From DASQZK01 sp963809925 (GTDB lineage: Bacteria > Bacteroidota > Bacteroidia > Bacteroidales > GCA-2748055), in the NCBI GenBank assembly GCA_963809925.1, contig CAWELH010000006.1, positions 124,001 to 188,000 of the forward strand: DNA of 64,000 bases, in the 5' to 3' direction. Both the position numbers and the translations under genes were made by a program. Below the pieces are notes generated by a model. That model saw only the letters and a list, made by a program, of their open reading frames with translations. It had not been told where the DNA came from and ran no database searches. Positions 46,242 through 55,681 of the stretch are shown in pieces; position 1 is the stretch's first letter, and the number at the start of each line of letters is the position of its first letter.

Positions 46242-46487
46242 TTATAAATGTGGCATATTTTCAACGATCAATAGAGACGGATTGGGTAAAATCAGATCGT
46301 AGTCGCCGACAATTACAAGGACCGGGCATTTGATCTCATTCAGTTTTTGTAAAGAAATTCCGGGTTCCTGATTTATTAAATTCCAGACCTTTATAGTGTT
46401 TTTAATCGTAGGCGTTTGTGGCAATTTTAATAAAGAATCGATTTCAATATTCGGAATTGCCTGCAAGTGATGCGCTTGCATTACCAC
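46242..46487 (-). pseudogene. C-terminal fragment of an alpha/beta-hydrolase
   Basis: An 81-codon open frame matching only the late part of an alpha/beta-hydrolase: a cap-like helix (IKNTIKVWNLINQEPGIS), then the strand-turn LQKLNEIKCPVLVIVGDYD, which carries the catalytic acid position, and LIVENMPHL. The nucleophile elbow and oxyanion strand are missing and the final histidine region is truncated. There is no credible upstream part on this strand. It is a remnant between two intact genes and is evidence of gene decay in this segment. Confidence 0.6.
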
Positions 46488-46545
46488 TTAAATCCCAATG
46501 TTTTATCACCACATATATGCAGGCATTTTTTTGTTGTTAAATTAT

Positions 46546-47694
46546 TCAGTCATTTTCTACTCGCATTTTAAGTGTCAGATTTAGTAATATAAAACCAATT
46601 GTCCCTGCAATAAAGGAAGCGATAAGAATTGCAATTTTTGAACTGCTTACGATGTCTGTATTATCAAACGCAAGAAGTGTAATGAAGATAGACATCGTAA
46701 AACCGATACCGGCTAAAAATCCTGCTCCAATAATATTTTTCCATTTCAAATCAGTCGGTAATGCACAAATTCCTAACCTGACACCCATAAATGAAAAGAG
46801 CAAAATACCCAGAGGTTTCCCGATTATAAGCCCTGTGATAATGCCTAAGCTGTTTGTTTGTCCTAAACCACTTAACCAACTGTCACCAATTGAAAGGCAG
46901 GTATTGGCCAGTGCAAACAATGGTAGAATTAGAAATGCTACTGGTTTATGTAAGAAATGTTGAAGAATAAATGAAGGGGATTTCTCCCCACCGTTGCCAA
47001 ATGGAATGGCTAACGCCAATAAAACTCCTGTTATTGAAGCGTGAACGCCTGAATGCAGCATAAAATACCACATTGCTATACCACCAATTAAATAAGGTAT
47101 TAAATTGAAAACCTTACGTCGATTGAGAATAATAAGCAACCCCCAAATGCCCAATGCAATAAACAAATTTGTAAATACTAATGAAGTCGTGTAGAAAATT
47201 GCAATTATTATGATTGCTCCTAAGTCATCAACGATTGCAACAGCCAGCAAAAATATTTTAAGTGAAGCCGGAACACGATGACCCAAAAGTGATAAAATTC
47301 CAATTGCAAAAGCAATGTCTGTTGCCATTGGAATCCCCGCACCCGATTGTGTGTCTGTCCCGCAGTTGAACAATAAAAATAATCCCGCGGGAACAAGCAT
47401 ACCACCTATCGCTGCGAAAATTGGCAATGAAGCTTTTTTTACGTCGGAAAGTTCTCCATGGTATAATTCTCGTTCCAATTCCAAACCAATGAGAAGAAAA
47501 AAGATAGTCATTAATCCGTCATTAATCCAATGAACGATACTATGTCCGCCCAAATCTAAATGCCAAAAATTGATATAGCTTGTCTGCCAGGCAGAGTTTG
47601 CAAGAATAAGTGAAAAAACCGTCACGAAAACTAAAATCAGTCCACCTGCTTTCTCACTGTTAAAAAATTCGTTGTACAGTTTTGTTAATTTCAT
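46546..47694 (-). CDS. nhaA: Na+/H+ antiporter NhaA
   Basis: A 382-residue inner-membrane antiporter with about twelve hydrophobic segments. It exchanges internal Na+ for external H+ and supports salt and alkaline-pH tolerance. Signatures: FFNSEKAGGLILVFVTVFSL at the start, the unwound-helix region SGAGIPMATDIAFAIGILSL, and the ion-binding aspartate pair in AVAIVDDLGAIIIIA. GLIIGKPLGILLFSF and AGIGFTMSIFITLLAF fit the later transmembrane region. The length equals the usual ~390. It lies 21 bp downstream of the serine hydrolase gene on the same strand, without functional connection. A+T-rich. Confidence 0.94.
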   Translation of the reverse strand: MKLTKLYNEFFNSEKAGGLILVFVTVFSLILANSAWQTSYINFWHLDLGGHSIVHWINDGLMTIFFLLIGLELERELYHGELSDVKKASLPIFAAIGGMLVPAGLFLLFNCGTDTQSGAGIPMATDIAFAIGILSLLGHRVPASLKIFLLAVAIVDDLGAIIIIAIFYTTSLVFTNLFIALGIWGLLIILNRRKVFNLIPYLIGGIAMWYFMLHSGVHASITGVLLALAIPFGNGGEKSPSFILQHFLHKPVAFLILPLFALANTCLSIGDSWLSGLGQTNSLGIITGLIIGKPLGILLFSFMGVRLGICALPTDLKWKNIIGAGFLAGIGFTMSIFITLLAFDNTDIVSSSKIAILIASFIAGTIGFILLNLTLKMRVEND

Positions 47695-47715
47695 TTAGGT
47701 GCTGTTGAATGTCTT

Positions 47716-49284
47716 TTATTCTTTCAATCTTTCGAGGTTTACATCCTGAAAGTCAAAACTAAAGTCAATATTGGGGGAGATACCTTTCATTTTTATGCTC
47801 TGAGCCTTGCCTTCTTCATCTAATGAAAACATTGCAAAAGCATCACAGTTCATATCATCATACACCCACTTTATAGCAAAGGTATTTGCTTTGTAAAATT
47901 GCATTTGTCCTGTTAGTTTTGGAGATCGGTACGATTTAAACCAGAGTTGCTTGTCTTTTTGGAATATTTCTATTTTACCAAACCATTTATCCTGATAAAC
48001 ACCAATCAAATCTTCATTTTTCATGGTGGTATTCTCTGCCGTTTTTACAGTCTCCCATACTTTTTTTACTACATCATCGCCATTGTTTTTTTGCGAATTG
48101 AAATACGCGTAGTATTTTTCAACCCATCCAAAATCTTCTAGTCCCAAATAGCTGTCAATGATGGTTTGACTGACTGCGGAAAAAACACCAACTCCACCAT
48201 TTTCCGTATTAGTGAGAATTACAATTCCTAAATTCAAATCGGGTATCATAGTAACAACAGAGAGCATTCCAGGTATTCCGCCTGTATGTGAAACGCTTAA
48301 ATTTCCTTTGATATCGGCTAGTTCCCACCCCAATCCATACCCACGAAAATGAGAATTATACCTCGGACCTGGATTTGCATCCTCTACTGTGTGTATTTTC
48401 CACATTTCGTATTGACTCTCTGCTGAGAAAAGGCTTGATCGTAAGTCGGTTCCATATTTGCCATTATTTAACTGAACAAGCATCCATTTTGACATATCAT
48501 CAATATTGGAAAAAATTCCCCCTGCAGCTCCATTGATCATATCTCCAAATGTCTCTATTTTTTTTATTGTTCCTAATTCTGAAGAATGCGCTGAGGATAA
48601 ATTGCTTTTGTCTTTCATTCCTGCTAAGGAGGTATAAGAAGCATTCATTTCTAACGGCATCATAATGCGTTTTTGCACGAAATCTTCCCAACTCATTCCA
48701 CTGGTTCTTGCAATGATTTCCCCTGCAACGATATAAAGTAGATTATCATAATCAAATTGCGTTCTGAATCCGGATACAGGTTTAAAATACTGAAAATTAC
48801 TTTCAATATCTTGAATGTTAAAGTCTGAACCTTCAGGAAAAATCATTAAATCTCCTGCACCAAGCCCAAGCCCGCTGCGATGTGTCAATAAATCTTCTAT
48901 TGTAAAGTTTTCGGTTACATAATCGTTATACATTTTAAAATCTGGGAGGTACTTTCGCACTTTATCACGCCAAGATAGTTTCCCTTCTTCCACTAAAATT
49001 GCAAGTGCTGTCGTGGTAAAGGCTTTGCTATTTGAACCAATGGCGAAATTAGTACTATCATTGACAGGCTGTTTTGTTTCAATAGATTTTACCCCAAAAC
49101 CTTTTTTGTAAATGATATTACCATCTTTCACGATAGCAATTGCAGCACCTGCAACATTGAATTTTTTGATAGCATTCTCCATAAGAATATCAACATCATT
49201 TGTTGCTAGTTGGCAATAGGAGTAATTGTTTACTAAAAATGTAAACACTATGAAAAGAGAAAAAAATAATTTAGATTTTTTCAT
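47716..49284 (-). CDS. Exported beta-lactamase-family serine hydrolase with DUF3471-like tail
   Basis: A ~522-residue protein; the ATG at 49284 gives a signal peptide (MKKSKLFFSLFIVFTFLVNN), whereas 36 further upstream codons do not look like the family. The beta-lactamase fold has the SxxK site in FAIGSNSKAFTTTALAIL, the tyrosine motif in QFDYDNLLYIVAGE and a final HTGG (LSVSHTGGIPGM). Residues ~420-522 match a DUF3471-type lipocalin-like tail (IGVYQDKWFGKIEIFQKDKQ, FAIKWVYDDMNCDAFAMF). Peptidase or esterase activity is likely. It is paralogous in fold to the serine hydrolase at 45099-46163 but clearly divergent from it. It may be cotranscribed with nhaA. Confidence 0.85.
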   Translation of the reverse strand: MKKSKLFFSLFIVFTFLVNNYSYCQLATNDVDILMENAIKKFNVAGAAIAIVKDGNIIYKKGFGVKSIETKQPVNDSTNFAIGSNSKAFTTTALAILVEEGKLSWRDKVRKYLPDFKMYNDYVTENFTIEDLLTHRSGLGLGAGDLMIFPEGSDFNIQDIESNFQYFKPVSGFRTQFDYDNLLYIVAGEIIARTSGMSWEDFVQKRIMMPLEMNASYTSLAGMKDKSNLSSAHSSELGTIKKIETFGDMINGAAGGIFSNIDDMSKWMLVQLNNGKYGTDLRSSLFSAESQYEMWKIHTVEDANPGPRYNSHFRGYGLGWELADIKGNLSVSHTGGIPGMLSVVTMIPDLNLGIVILTNTENGGVGVFSAVSQTIIDSYLGLEDFGWVEKYYAYFNSQKNNGDDVVKKVWETVKTAENTTMKNEDLIGVYQDKWFGKIEIFQKDKQLWFKSYRSPKLTGQMQFYKANTFAIKWVYDDMNCDAFAMFSLDEEGKAQSIKMKGISPNIDFSFDFQDVNLERLKE

Positions 49285-49493
49285 TTGTTCCGTAGTTAGT
49301 TTTTTTGTAAGCTTTTTATTAACAGTCACTTGTATGCGGTCGGGTGGGATTCCCAATAGAAATCCTTTCAAACTGGAAGGATGTGGTAACACTGGTTTGA
49401 CATCTCAAACAGCTAAGACACCCGTCTGCCAAAAATAATCTGTTGTGCTCTCTTTATTTTTTGATCCTTCTAAATATTAAGTCTATTCGATTT

Positions 49494-51242
49494 TCATCGT
49501 TTCTTCACTATTCTCGTTGATAAATACCCTTCAAAAAAGTTTCTGGCATTGATGCCAAGGGTTCTGGTTTTATATCCACCTTCCTGTACAAATAAAATAG
49601 GGCAAGGTATTACACCTATTTCAGCTCCATTGTTTTTAAAATCGTTTGCGTTTAACGACCATGTTCCTGTTGGGTCACCTTTTGCCGGGTCGAATCCTAC
49701 GCTCACCACTAAATATTCAGGTTTAAATGTTACGATTTGCTTGATGGCTTTTTTAAGATGACCCAAATATTCTTCACCAGTTAAAGCTTCTTTAAGCGGA
49801 TAATTTAGATTAAACCCAAGCCCTTCTCCAGCCCCTTTTTCATCAGCAAATCCTGTAAAGTATGGATACGCAAAAGATGGGTTTCCATGAATGGAAACCG
49901 TAAGCACATCGCTGCGCTCATAAAATATTTGCTGATGTCCGTTACCATGGTGATAGTCAATATCCAGAATGGCTATTTTACCAAATTTTGAAAGAAAATT
50001 TGCGGCTATTGACGAGTTGTTGAAATAGCAAAAACCACCAAAAACATCTCGCTCAGCATGATGTCCGGGTGGGCGAACCAACGCGTATGCAGTATGGTAG
50101 CCTTCCATTAATAATTCAGCTCCTGTAAGCGCACAATTTACGCCCGATCGTGCAGCTAAGAAGGCATTTTTGTTGATTGGCGTAAAAGTGTCGATGCAAT
50201 AATATCCGGCGAGTACGGAGTAATCCTTTGGTGGTCGGGTGATATTTCGTACCGGGAACACATACGGATATATTGATTTTCCTTCTGGGAGTTTGTCGCA
50301 AATGGTTCTAAAATAATTAAAATATTTTGGACTGTGTATGTCGGTTATTGATTTATCCGGAAAGCCTTTTGAAGGTAAAACTTTAAAAGCATTTAATTTT
50401 TCAATCTCTTTTAATATACTTTTTATCCGAATTGGTGATTCAATATACCCCTTCTCTTTAATATGATGTATATCATGTTTATCATTGATAATCAGTGCAA
50501 TTTCGTTTTTTGTAGCATCATTGTTGTGAATTGGTCTTTCTTTTATGATGTATTTGAATTCTCGTAATTTTACAGGACTGTCGTTTATGGAATCAATAAC
50601 CATCCTAATGTAATTTTCAGGACAATAGGTTGGATATTTTCGTTCCAGAATAGCCCTTATAATTTTTCTCATCTGAGATGCCTTAAGCTCTACTTCGTTT
50701 CCCAGATCATCAAAAACAAGATATGGAGGACAATCATCTTCGGAGTCTACCGGAGTTTCGTATTTTGTGCCAATAATTGGCCTGGCCCCATATTGTTCGT
50801 AAAAAGCAAGCCTTGATTTATTTTGTTTTATTTTGGAATTGTCCTTACACAAATCCTCTTCATCGGGGAGGCATTCCATAAAAATGCCCAATGATTTCAG
50901 CATTTGCGCCTCTTCTCTTAGCCTTTCGTAGATGGCTCCCCCAATGCCAGATGAAATTCGAATTGGCTTTACAGCAATATAATCGACATAGCAGAAGTTT
51001 ACGTCAGGCATGTAAAACATAATAGCAAAGCCTTTTACGTTAGATCTTCCATCTTCAGCCACAAACAAATATGAGGAGAATTGATACTTTAAGGGATTTT
51101 TCATTTGTACGAGAATCTCACTTATTTTTTCTTCTTTAACAGTAGGAAAGTGAATTCTCAAAATGCTATATACTTGTTCAATAGCATTCTTGTTTGATGG
51201 AAGATAAGCATCAGCAATCTTCCTTATTTTAAAGATGCTCAT
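49494..51242 (-). CDS. GNAT acetyltransferase fused to a histone-deacetylase-family domain
   Basis: A 582-residue cytoplasmic fusion. Residues ~1-165 resemble a GNAT N-acetyltransferase: SSYLFVAEDGRSNVKGFAIM and CYVDYIAVKPIRISSGIGGA carry the beta4/beta5 strands and the acetyl-CoA loop, and LAFYEQYGARPI is the usual late strand. Residues ~240-580 match the arginase-fold deacetylase (HDAC/acetylpolyamine amidohydrolase) family: catalytic histidine pair in RPPGHHAERDVFGGFCYFNN (394-395), zinc ligands in ILDIDYHHGNGH (Asp429, His431) and GFDPAKGDP (Asp518), and FVQEGGYKTRTLG at the end. One polypeptide may thus both add and remove acyl groups. The substrate is unknown. A+T-rich and flanked by unrelated genes. 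Confidence 0.85.
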   Translation of the reverse strand: MSIFKIRKIADAYLPSNKNAIEQVYSILRIHFPTVKEEKISEILVQMKNPLKYQFSSYLFVAEDGRSNVKGFAIMFYMPDVNFCYVDYIAVKPIRISSGIGGAIYERLREEAQMLKSLGIFMECLPDEEDLCKDNSKIKQNKSRLAFYEQYGARPIIGTKYETPVDSEDDCPPYLVFDDLGNEVELKASQMRKIIRAILERKYPTYCPENYIRMVIDSINDSPVKLREFKYIIKERPIHNNDATKNEIALIINDKHDIHHIKEKGYIESPIRIKSILKEIEKLNAFKVLPSKGFPDKSITDIHSPKYFNYFRTICDKLPEGKSIYPYVFPVRNITRPPKDYSVLAGYYCIDTFTPINKNAFLAARSGVNCALTGAELLMEGYHTAYALVRPPGHHAERDVFGGFCYFNNSSIAANFLSKFGKIAILDIDYHHGNGHQQIFYERSDVLTVSIHGNPSFAYPYFTGFADEKGAGEGLGFNLNYPLKEALTGEEYLGHLKKAIKQIVTFKPEYLVVSVGFDPAKGDPTGTWSLNANDFKNNGAEIGVIPCPILFVQEGGYKTRTLGINARNFFEGYLSTRIVKKR

Positions 51243-51571
51243 TTTATAGGTTAATTATTTTTATACTCAAATGTAATTTTTTTAAACTGGCCTCTAATCG
51301 ATGGGGTATAAAATATTGGGGATTTCGGGGTTACGGACCTATCAACCGATCATATCCTGGCAACGATTAATGCGCCTGGCATACTACTAAAATCTCAACG
51401 TTTTATGGCCGTGTATTGTAGGGCGTTTAATCCTGATTTTGATACAAATGTATTCTGGTTCCTTGTTATGCAGAGGGTTTCTTTAAATATACAACGAATT
51501 TTATGTGCGCTCCCTGGCATCGCAACCCACGGAAACTCAAATTATCTATACCGCGTCATAGTTGCCATTCT

Positions 51572-52444
51572 TCAATTATTTAAGCCTATTGCCATTTTAT
51601 AGGCCAATGCAGCTTCGGGAAGTGGTGTTAGCGTATCGAACAAAATATTGTACGTTCCTTTCTCTGATAGTTCGTTAGCAACTTTTTTAATTAAAGCTAA
51701 CGTAGCTTTCATCAAACTTGAACCCAGGCTTAAACGGGCGACACCTAAATCCTGCAGTTCACGAACAGATGGAGGTAAAAATCCTGCCCCAATTCCAGGA
51801 TTTGAAAGTATATTTATTGGGGCATTAATTTCCTTAACCAGTGTTGAAATCGTTTCTGGTTCCCATACAGGCTGAACAAATATGCAGTCGGCACCAGCTT
51901 CACGGTATTTATTGCCACGCCTTATAGATTCTGATAATTTTTCAAGTGGCGAAGCTGACGAAGTATAAAATGAATCAGTCCTTGCATTAATCACTAAATG
52001 AAAGCCCAGTGAATCGGATAATGCACGAATAGCTGATAATCTTTCACAAAATTCCATCTCGTCAATTAATACTGGATTTAAATCAATGCTGTCTTCAATG
52101 TTTATTCCAACAATTCCTGTTGCAATAATCTTTTTAACCGACTCAATAATCTCATTTAAATTATTCCCATATCCGGCTTCTATATCCACTGTTACCGGAA
52201 CTTGCACTCCATTTACGATCCCCGTTATAGCTTCAATCATTTCTGACAATTGTATTACCTGGCTGTCAGGATAACCTAAAGAGGCAGCTATCCCCATACT
52301 TGTTGTGGCGATTGCTTTATAGCCGCATGCTTCTATTAATTTAGAACTTCCGATGTCCCACGAGTTTAACAGAACCAGGATTTCTTTGTCTTGATGAAAT
52401 TTCAAGAACAATTCTGCTTTTTCCTTTTGAATATCTGAAACCAT
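51572..52444 (-). CDS. Isocitrate lyase / PEP-mutase superfamily protein
   Basis: A 290-residue cytoplasmic TIM-barrel enzyme. Motifs: VLLNSWDIGSSKLIEACGYK, ATTSMGIAASLGYPDSQV, the metal site VPVTVDIEAGYGNNL, GIVGINIEDSIDL, LVINARTDSFY, ADCIFVQPVWE and LSNPGIGAGFLPPSVREL with LGVARLSLGSSLMKATLALI at the end. This is the carboxyphosphonoenolpyruvate mutase/methylisocitrate lyase-like branch with no phosphonate genes nearby, so the reaction (C-C or C-P bond chemistry on small keto acids) is undefined. It is a free-standing gene between long non-coding gaps and is A+T-rich. Confidence 0.85.
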   Translation of the reverse strand: MVSDIQKEKAELFLKFHQDKEILVLLNSWDIGSSKLIEACGYKAIATTSMGIAASLGYPDSQVIQLSEMIEAITGIVNGVQVPVTVDIEAGYGNNLNEIIESVKKIIATGIVGINIEDSIDLNPVLIDEMEFCERLSAIRALSDSLGFHLVINARTDSFYTSSASPLEKLSESIRRGNKYREAGADCIFVQPVWEPETISTLVKEINAPINILSNPGIGAGFLPPSVRELQDLGVARLSLGSSLMKATLALIKKVANELSEKGTYNILFDTLTPLPEAALAYKMAIGLNN

Positions 52445-52774
52445 CTTTTTACATTTTTATATAAATATATCTATCTTCATCTTGAATTGCAACCAGCATT
52501 GTCAGTTGTAGTATCAATTGAAGCGTTGGTCTGATTTCCCTGATTGCATCCACAAAAAATCAATCCGGGCGGCATTAATAGTCCTAAGAATCTTAAAGTT
52601 TCTGAATAATATTGTCAATTTTCGTGAGTGTCCTACAATGCCTGCTGACGGTTGGCGGGACGAAATCGTTGGGGATGGCGGACTACGATCCCGACCTGCA
52701 TCAAGCCTGATGCGTGGCAGAATGAGAGCATAACCACATCAACACCAAAGTTTTATACACTGTATGGTTGGTAA
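52445..52774. other. Non-coding gap with G+C-rich patch
   Basis: 330 bp between the PEP-mutase-family gene and the histidine kinase gene. A G+C-richer patch near 52640-52720 (CTGACGGTTGGCGGGACG, later ATCAAGCCTGATG) resembles the border sequences of the 56-64 kb region, but no element can be defined. No gene is seen. Confidence 0.4.
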
Positions 52775-55474
52775 TTATTTAACAATAAGGTATTTATATA
52801 TTAATTCAAAAAATTCTTCTTTATTTATTGGCTTTGAAATAAAATCATCGCAACCATGCTTAATGGCCAATTGCTTATCAGCTTCACTTGAATATGCCGT
52901 TTGGGCGATAATAGGCAGATGTGAGAATTTTGCCTTTATCTTTTCAGTTGCCTCAAGTCCGCCCATTATTGGCATTTTAATGTCCATTAAAACCAGGTCA
53001 ATTTTATTATTCAGGCATAAATCAACAGCCTCTTTGCCATCTTTTGCATGAATCAGGGTAATATTTTTGTCCGTCAGATCATCAAATAGAGCCTCAATGT
53101 ACAGGTAATTTACTTCTTCGTCTTCGGCCACTAGAATTGTTATTGATTCACTTGTTTTTATTTCAATGTCAGAATAATAAGAGGCTCCTGAATTCAATTT
53201 TTGTACTTTTTTGAATGGAATGGTTACATAAAATATTGAACCTTTTCCTTTCTCCGATTCCAATGTAATATCACCCCCAAGAAGTTTGGCATTTTCTTTT
53301 GAAATAGACAGGCCTAATCCCAACCCACCGTGCGTTCTTGATATTTCTTTATCTTCTTGCGAAAACCGTTCAAATATGATTTCACGGTTTTGCGGTGATA
53401 TTCCAATACCAGTATCCTTGACATAAAGTACCAGGTTTTTCTCTTTCAGGGAATATCCAATTTCGATGGATCCTTCATCGGTGAATTTCAAAGCATTTTC
53501 CAAAAGATTGCTTAGTATCTTGTTGAGTTTGCTTCTGTCAGAAACAATATAGCTCTGGTTGTCAGAAAATTCTTTTTTAACATAAATTGGAATATTCCGT
53601 TGCTTTGCTTTTAGGTTGAAAATTGAAAAAAGTTCCATTATCAGATCATTCAAACAGAATTGTTCTTCAATAGATTTCTCCTGCTTTGTTTCCAACGTCG
53701 ATATTTCTAAAATATCATCGATAATTCTTAAAAGTTGGTGGCTGCTGTTTTGTACAATTCTTGCATAATATTTTCGTTTTTCATGTGTAATGTCTTCTTT
53801 GTCGAGCATTTCTGAAAAACCAAGTATACCATTCATTGGTGTACGAATTTCATGCGACATATTTTTAAGGAACTCCGATTTCAAACGATTGGCTTCTTCA
53901 GCTTTTTCTTTGGCTTTGATGAGATCTTCCTCCGCCTGTTTGAATGCGGTGACATCGGTGTATATTGCAACTATTTCTTCCGTATTGAGCTTGTAAATAA
54001 TATTTTCGCGCCAACCATCGATTCTGCTATCTTTATAAAATGTAACGTCCATTCGTTCTGTTTTCCCTGTTTGCCATACTCTTCTAAAAACATCAAGAAA
54101 ACCGAATTCTACTGAAGCAGGGAAAACTTCATTTATGCGTTTTTCAATTACCTGGTCGCGACTTATTTTATCAATTTCCTGTGCTGTCAGATTAAAATCT
54201 TTAAATACGAAATCTTTTCCATTGTCAATGGCTTTATAAACAGCAATTGCATTAGGACTGTTTTTAAATAAATTTTTCCATCGTTCTTCGCTTTGCTCAG
54301 CTTTATCTTTGGCTTTGATTAATTCAATCTCATTTAATTTTCCCTCTGTAATATCCCGGTTAATTCCAATCATTCGTTTTGCTTCACCTTTTGAATTCCT
54401 TAACACCAAAGCATTAGCTTTGATATACAAGACCTTACCATCAGGATGAAGCACCCTGAAGGTTGTGTTAAATTGTTTTTTGCCCCTTAAAGCTTCATTG
54501 GATTCGAAAACTGCCTTTTCCTTATCATCAGGATGTAGCCCGTCTAACCACGCATCAATTGTATTTACGAATGCTTCTTTCCTGATACCATATAATTGAA
54601 ACATACGTTCATCCCAAACCATCGTATTTTCAATAACATCCCAGTCCCAAATTCCAAGTTCTGCTGAGTTGGATGCAAGTTTTAACCGCTGTTCGCTCAC
54701 TTCAGCTATTTTTTTTGCTGAAACCAATTCTTTTATCCATTTTTTACGTTCAGAAATATCGGTGGCAATGCTTAAAAGAGCCGGTGAACCTTTCCAATCA
54801 ACCAATTTTGCATATATATCAAGTGGTATCCTGGTACCATCTTTTCTATAGTGTTCTACTTCAAAAGCTCCATAGCCATATTCTTTAATAGATTGCATTC
54901 GTTTTTGAATCAAATCGGCGCTCTCCGGTACATCTATTTCTTTAAGGGTAAGAGCCATGTATTCCTCCGGGTCATACCCATGCATTTCAAAAGTTTTTTG
55001 GTTTGCATACAAGAAATTTCCCTTTTCATCGTGAATTGTAATTGAATTAGGGGCTGCATTAAGCATATCAGCCAACAATGCAGTTTCTTCAACAAATTGT
55101 TTTTGCTCGGTAATATCGGCATAGGTTTCAATAACAAATTCAACCCTTCCATCTTTTCTGAATATCGGTGAAGTATTAACCTCGTAAAATGTATCTGAGT
55201 CTTCGTTGAAAGGGTTTTTTATTATTTCTTTATATGACTTACCTGAATCGAAGGTTTTTATTACAGGGCAATTTGAGCATGGAATGTTACTATTTTTAAC
55301 CGCCCTATAACAATGCAAATTAGTGAGTTCTTCGTTTCTCTGAAGTTTATCAAGCATCCATTTATTAGTCTTCTTTATTCGTAAATCCTTGTCTACGACT
55401 ATAACCCCGTTTTGAAGTGAATCAAACACTTGTTCTAAAAATTGATATTGGCTATTCTGCTCTTGCATTTTCAT
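52775..55474 (-). CDS. Soluble hybrid histidine kinase with PAS domains and receiver domain
   Basis: An 899-residue cytoplasmic sensor kinase. It begins with several PAS/PAC modules (about four, over residues ~10-520; for example FLEQVFDSLQNGVIVVDKD, ITIHDEKGNFLYANQKTFEM, and YADITEQKQF-type PAC ends). No transmembrane segment is seen. The dimerisation/phosphoacceptor domain is FLKNMSHEIRTPMNGILGFS (His in SHEIRTP), followed by the HATPase with N-box NLLENALKFTDEGSI, VKDTGIGISP and THGGLGLGLSISKENAKLLGG. The C-terminal receiver (~775-895) holds IDLVLMDIKMPIMGGLEAT, with the phospho-accepting aspartate, and ISKPINKEEF. It lacks a DNA-binding output, so a partner is expected elsewhere. A cysteine-containing site (CYRAVKNSNIPCSNCPVI) lies in the first PAS module. 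Confidence 0.92.
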   Translation of the reverse strand: MKMQEQNSQYQFLEQVFDSLQNGVIVVDKDLRIKKTNKWMLDKLQRNEELTNLHCYRAVKNSNIPCSNCPVIKTFDSGKSYKEIIKNPFNEDSDTFYEVNTSPIFRKDGRVEFVIETYADITEQKQFVEETALLADMLNAAPNSITIHDEKGNFLYANQKTFEMHGYDPEEYMALTLKEIDVPESADLIQKRMQSIKEYGYGAFEVEHYRKDGTRIPLDIYAKLVDWKGSPALLSIATDISERKKWIKELVSAKKIAEVSEQRLKLASNSAELGIWDWDVIENTMVWDERMFQLYGIRKEAFVNTIDAWLDGLHPDDKEKAVFESNEALRGKKQFNTTFRVLHPDGKVLYIKANALVLRNSKGEAKRMIGINRDITEGKLNEIELIKAKDKAEQSEERWKNLFKNSPNAIAVYKAIDNGKDFVFKDFNLTAQEIDKISRDQVIEKRINEVFPASVEFGFLDVFRRVWQTGKTERMDVTFYKDSRIDGWRENIIYKLNTEEIVAIYTDVTAFKQAEEDLIKAKEKAEEANRLKSEFLKNMSHEIRTPMNGILGFSEMLDKEDITHEKRKYYARIVQNSSHQLLRIIDDILEISTLETKQEKSIEEQFCLNDLIMELFSIFNLKAKQRNIPIYVKKEFSDNQSYIVSDRSKLNKILSNLLENALKFTDEGSIEIGYSLKEKNLVLYVKDTGIGISPQNREIIFERFSQEDKEISRTHGGLGLGLSISKENAKLLGGDITLESEKGKGSIFYVTIPFKKVQKLNSGASYYSDIEIKTSESITILVAEDEEVNYLYIEALFDDLTDKNITLIHAKDGKEAVDLCLNNKIDLVLMDIKMPIMGGLEATEKIKAKFSHLPIIAQTAYSSEADKQLAIKHGCDDFISKPINKEEFFELIYKYLIVK

Positions 55475-55681
55475 TCAAATTTTAATGAATCAATTTTCGA
55501 AATTTTCTCAATGTGTCGCCTCGATGTTCTGGTCAGTATCCCGGCTTTTACCCACAGGTCCGCCTGTGGCGGAACGCGGCATTTTGGCGGCCACCGCGCC
55601 GTTCATATAAACCAGGATGATATAAAGGTAACTTTCAATTTTTAAAGGCCAATAGTGATTGATTATTCGGAAATCTTATGT
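55475..55681. other. Gap with nested palindromes
   Basis: 207 bp between two minus-strand genes. It contains a G+C-rich hairpin at 55552-55569 (CCACAGG-TCCG-CCTGTGG) and an overlapping alternative palindrome TCCGCCTGTGGCGGA (55560-55574). No gene. These repeat-type palindromes mark the start of the mobile-DNA-rich segment. Confidence 0.6.

Noticed and set aside
49310..49440. Possible mobile border or gene piece upstream of the serine hydrolase (contains CCTTTCAAACTGGAAGG)
   Set aside because: Looks out of place in composition, but no family or repeat partner could be identified in the window.
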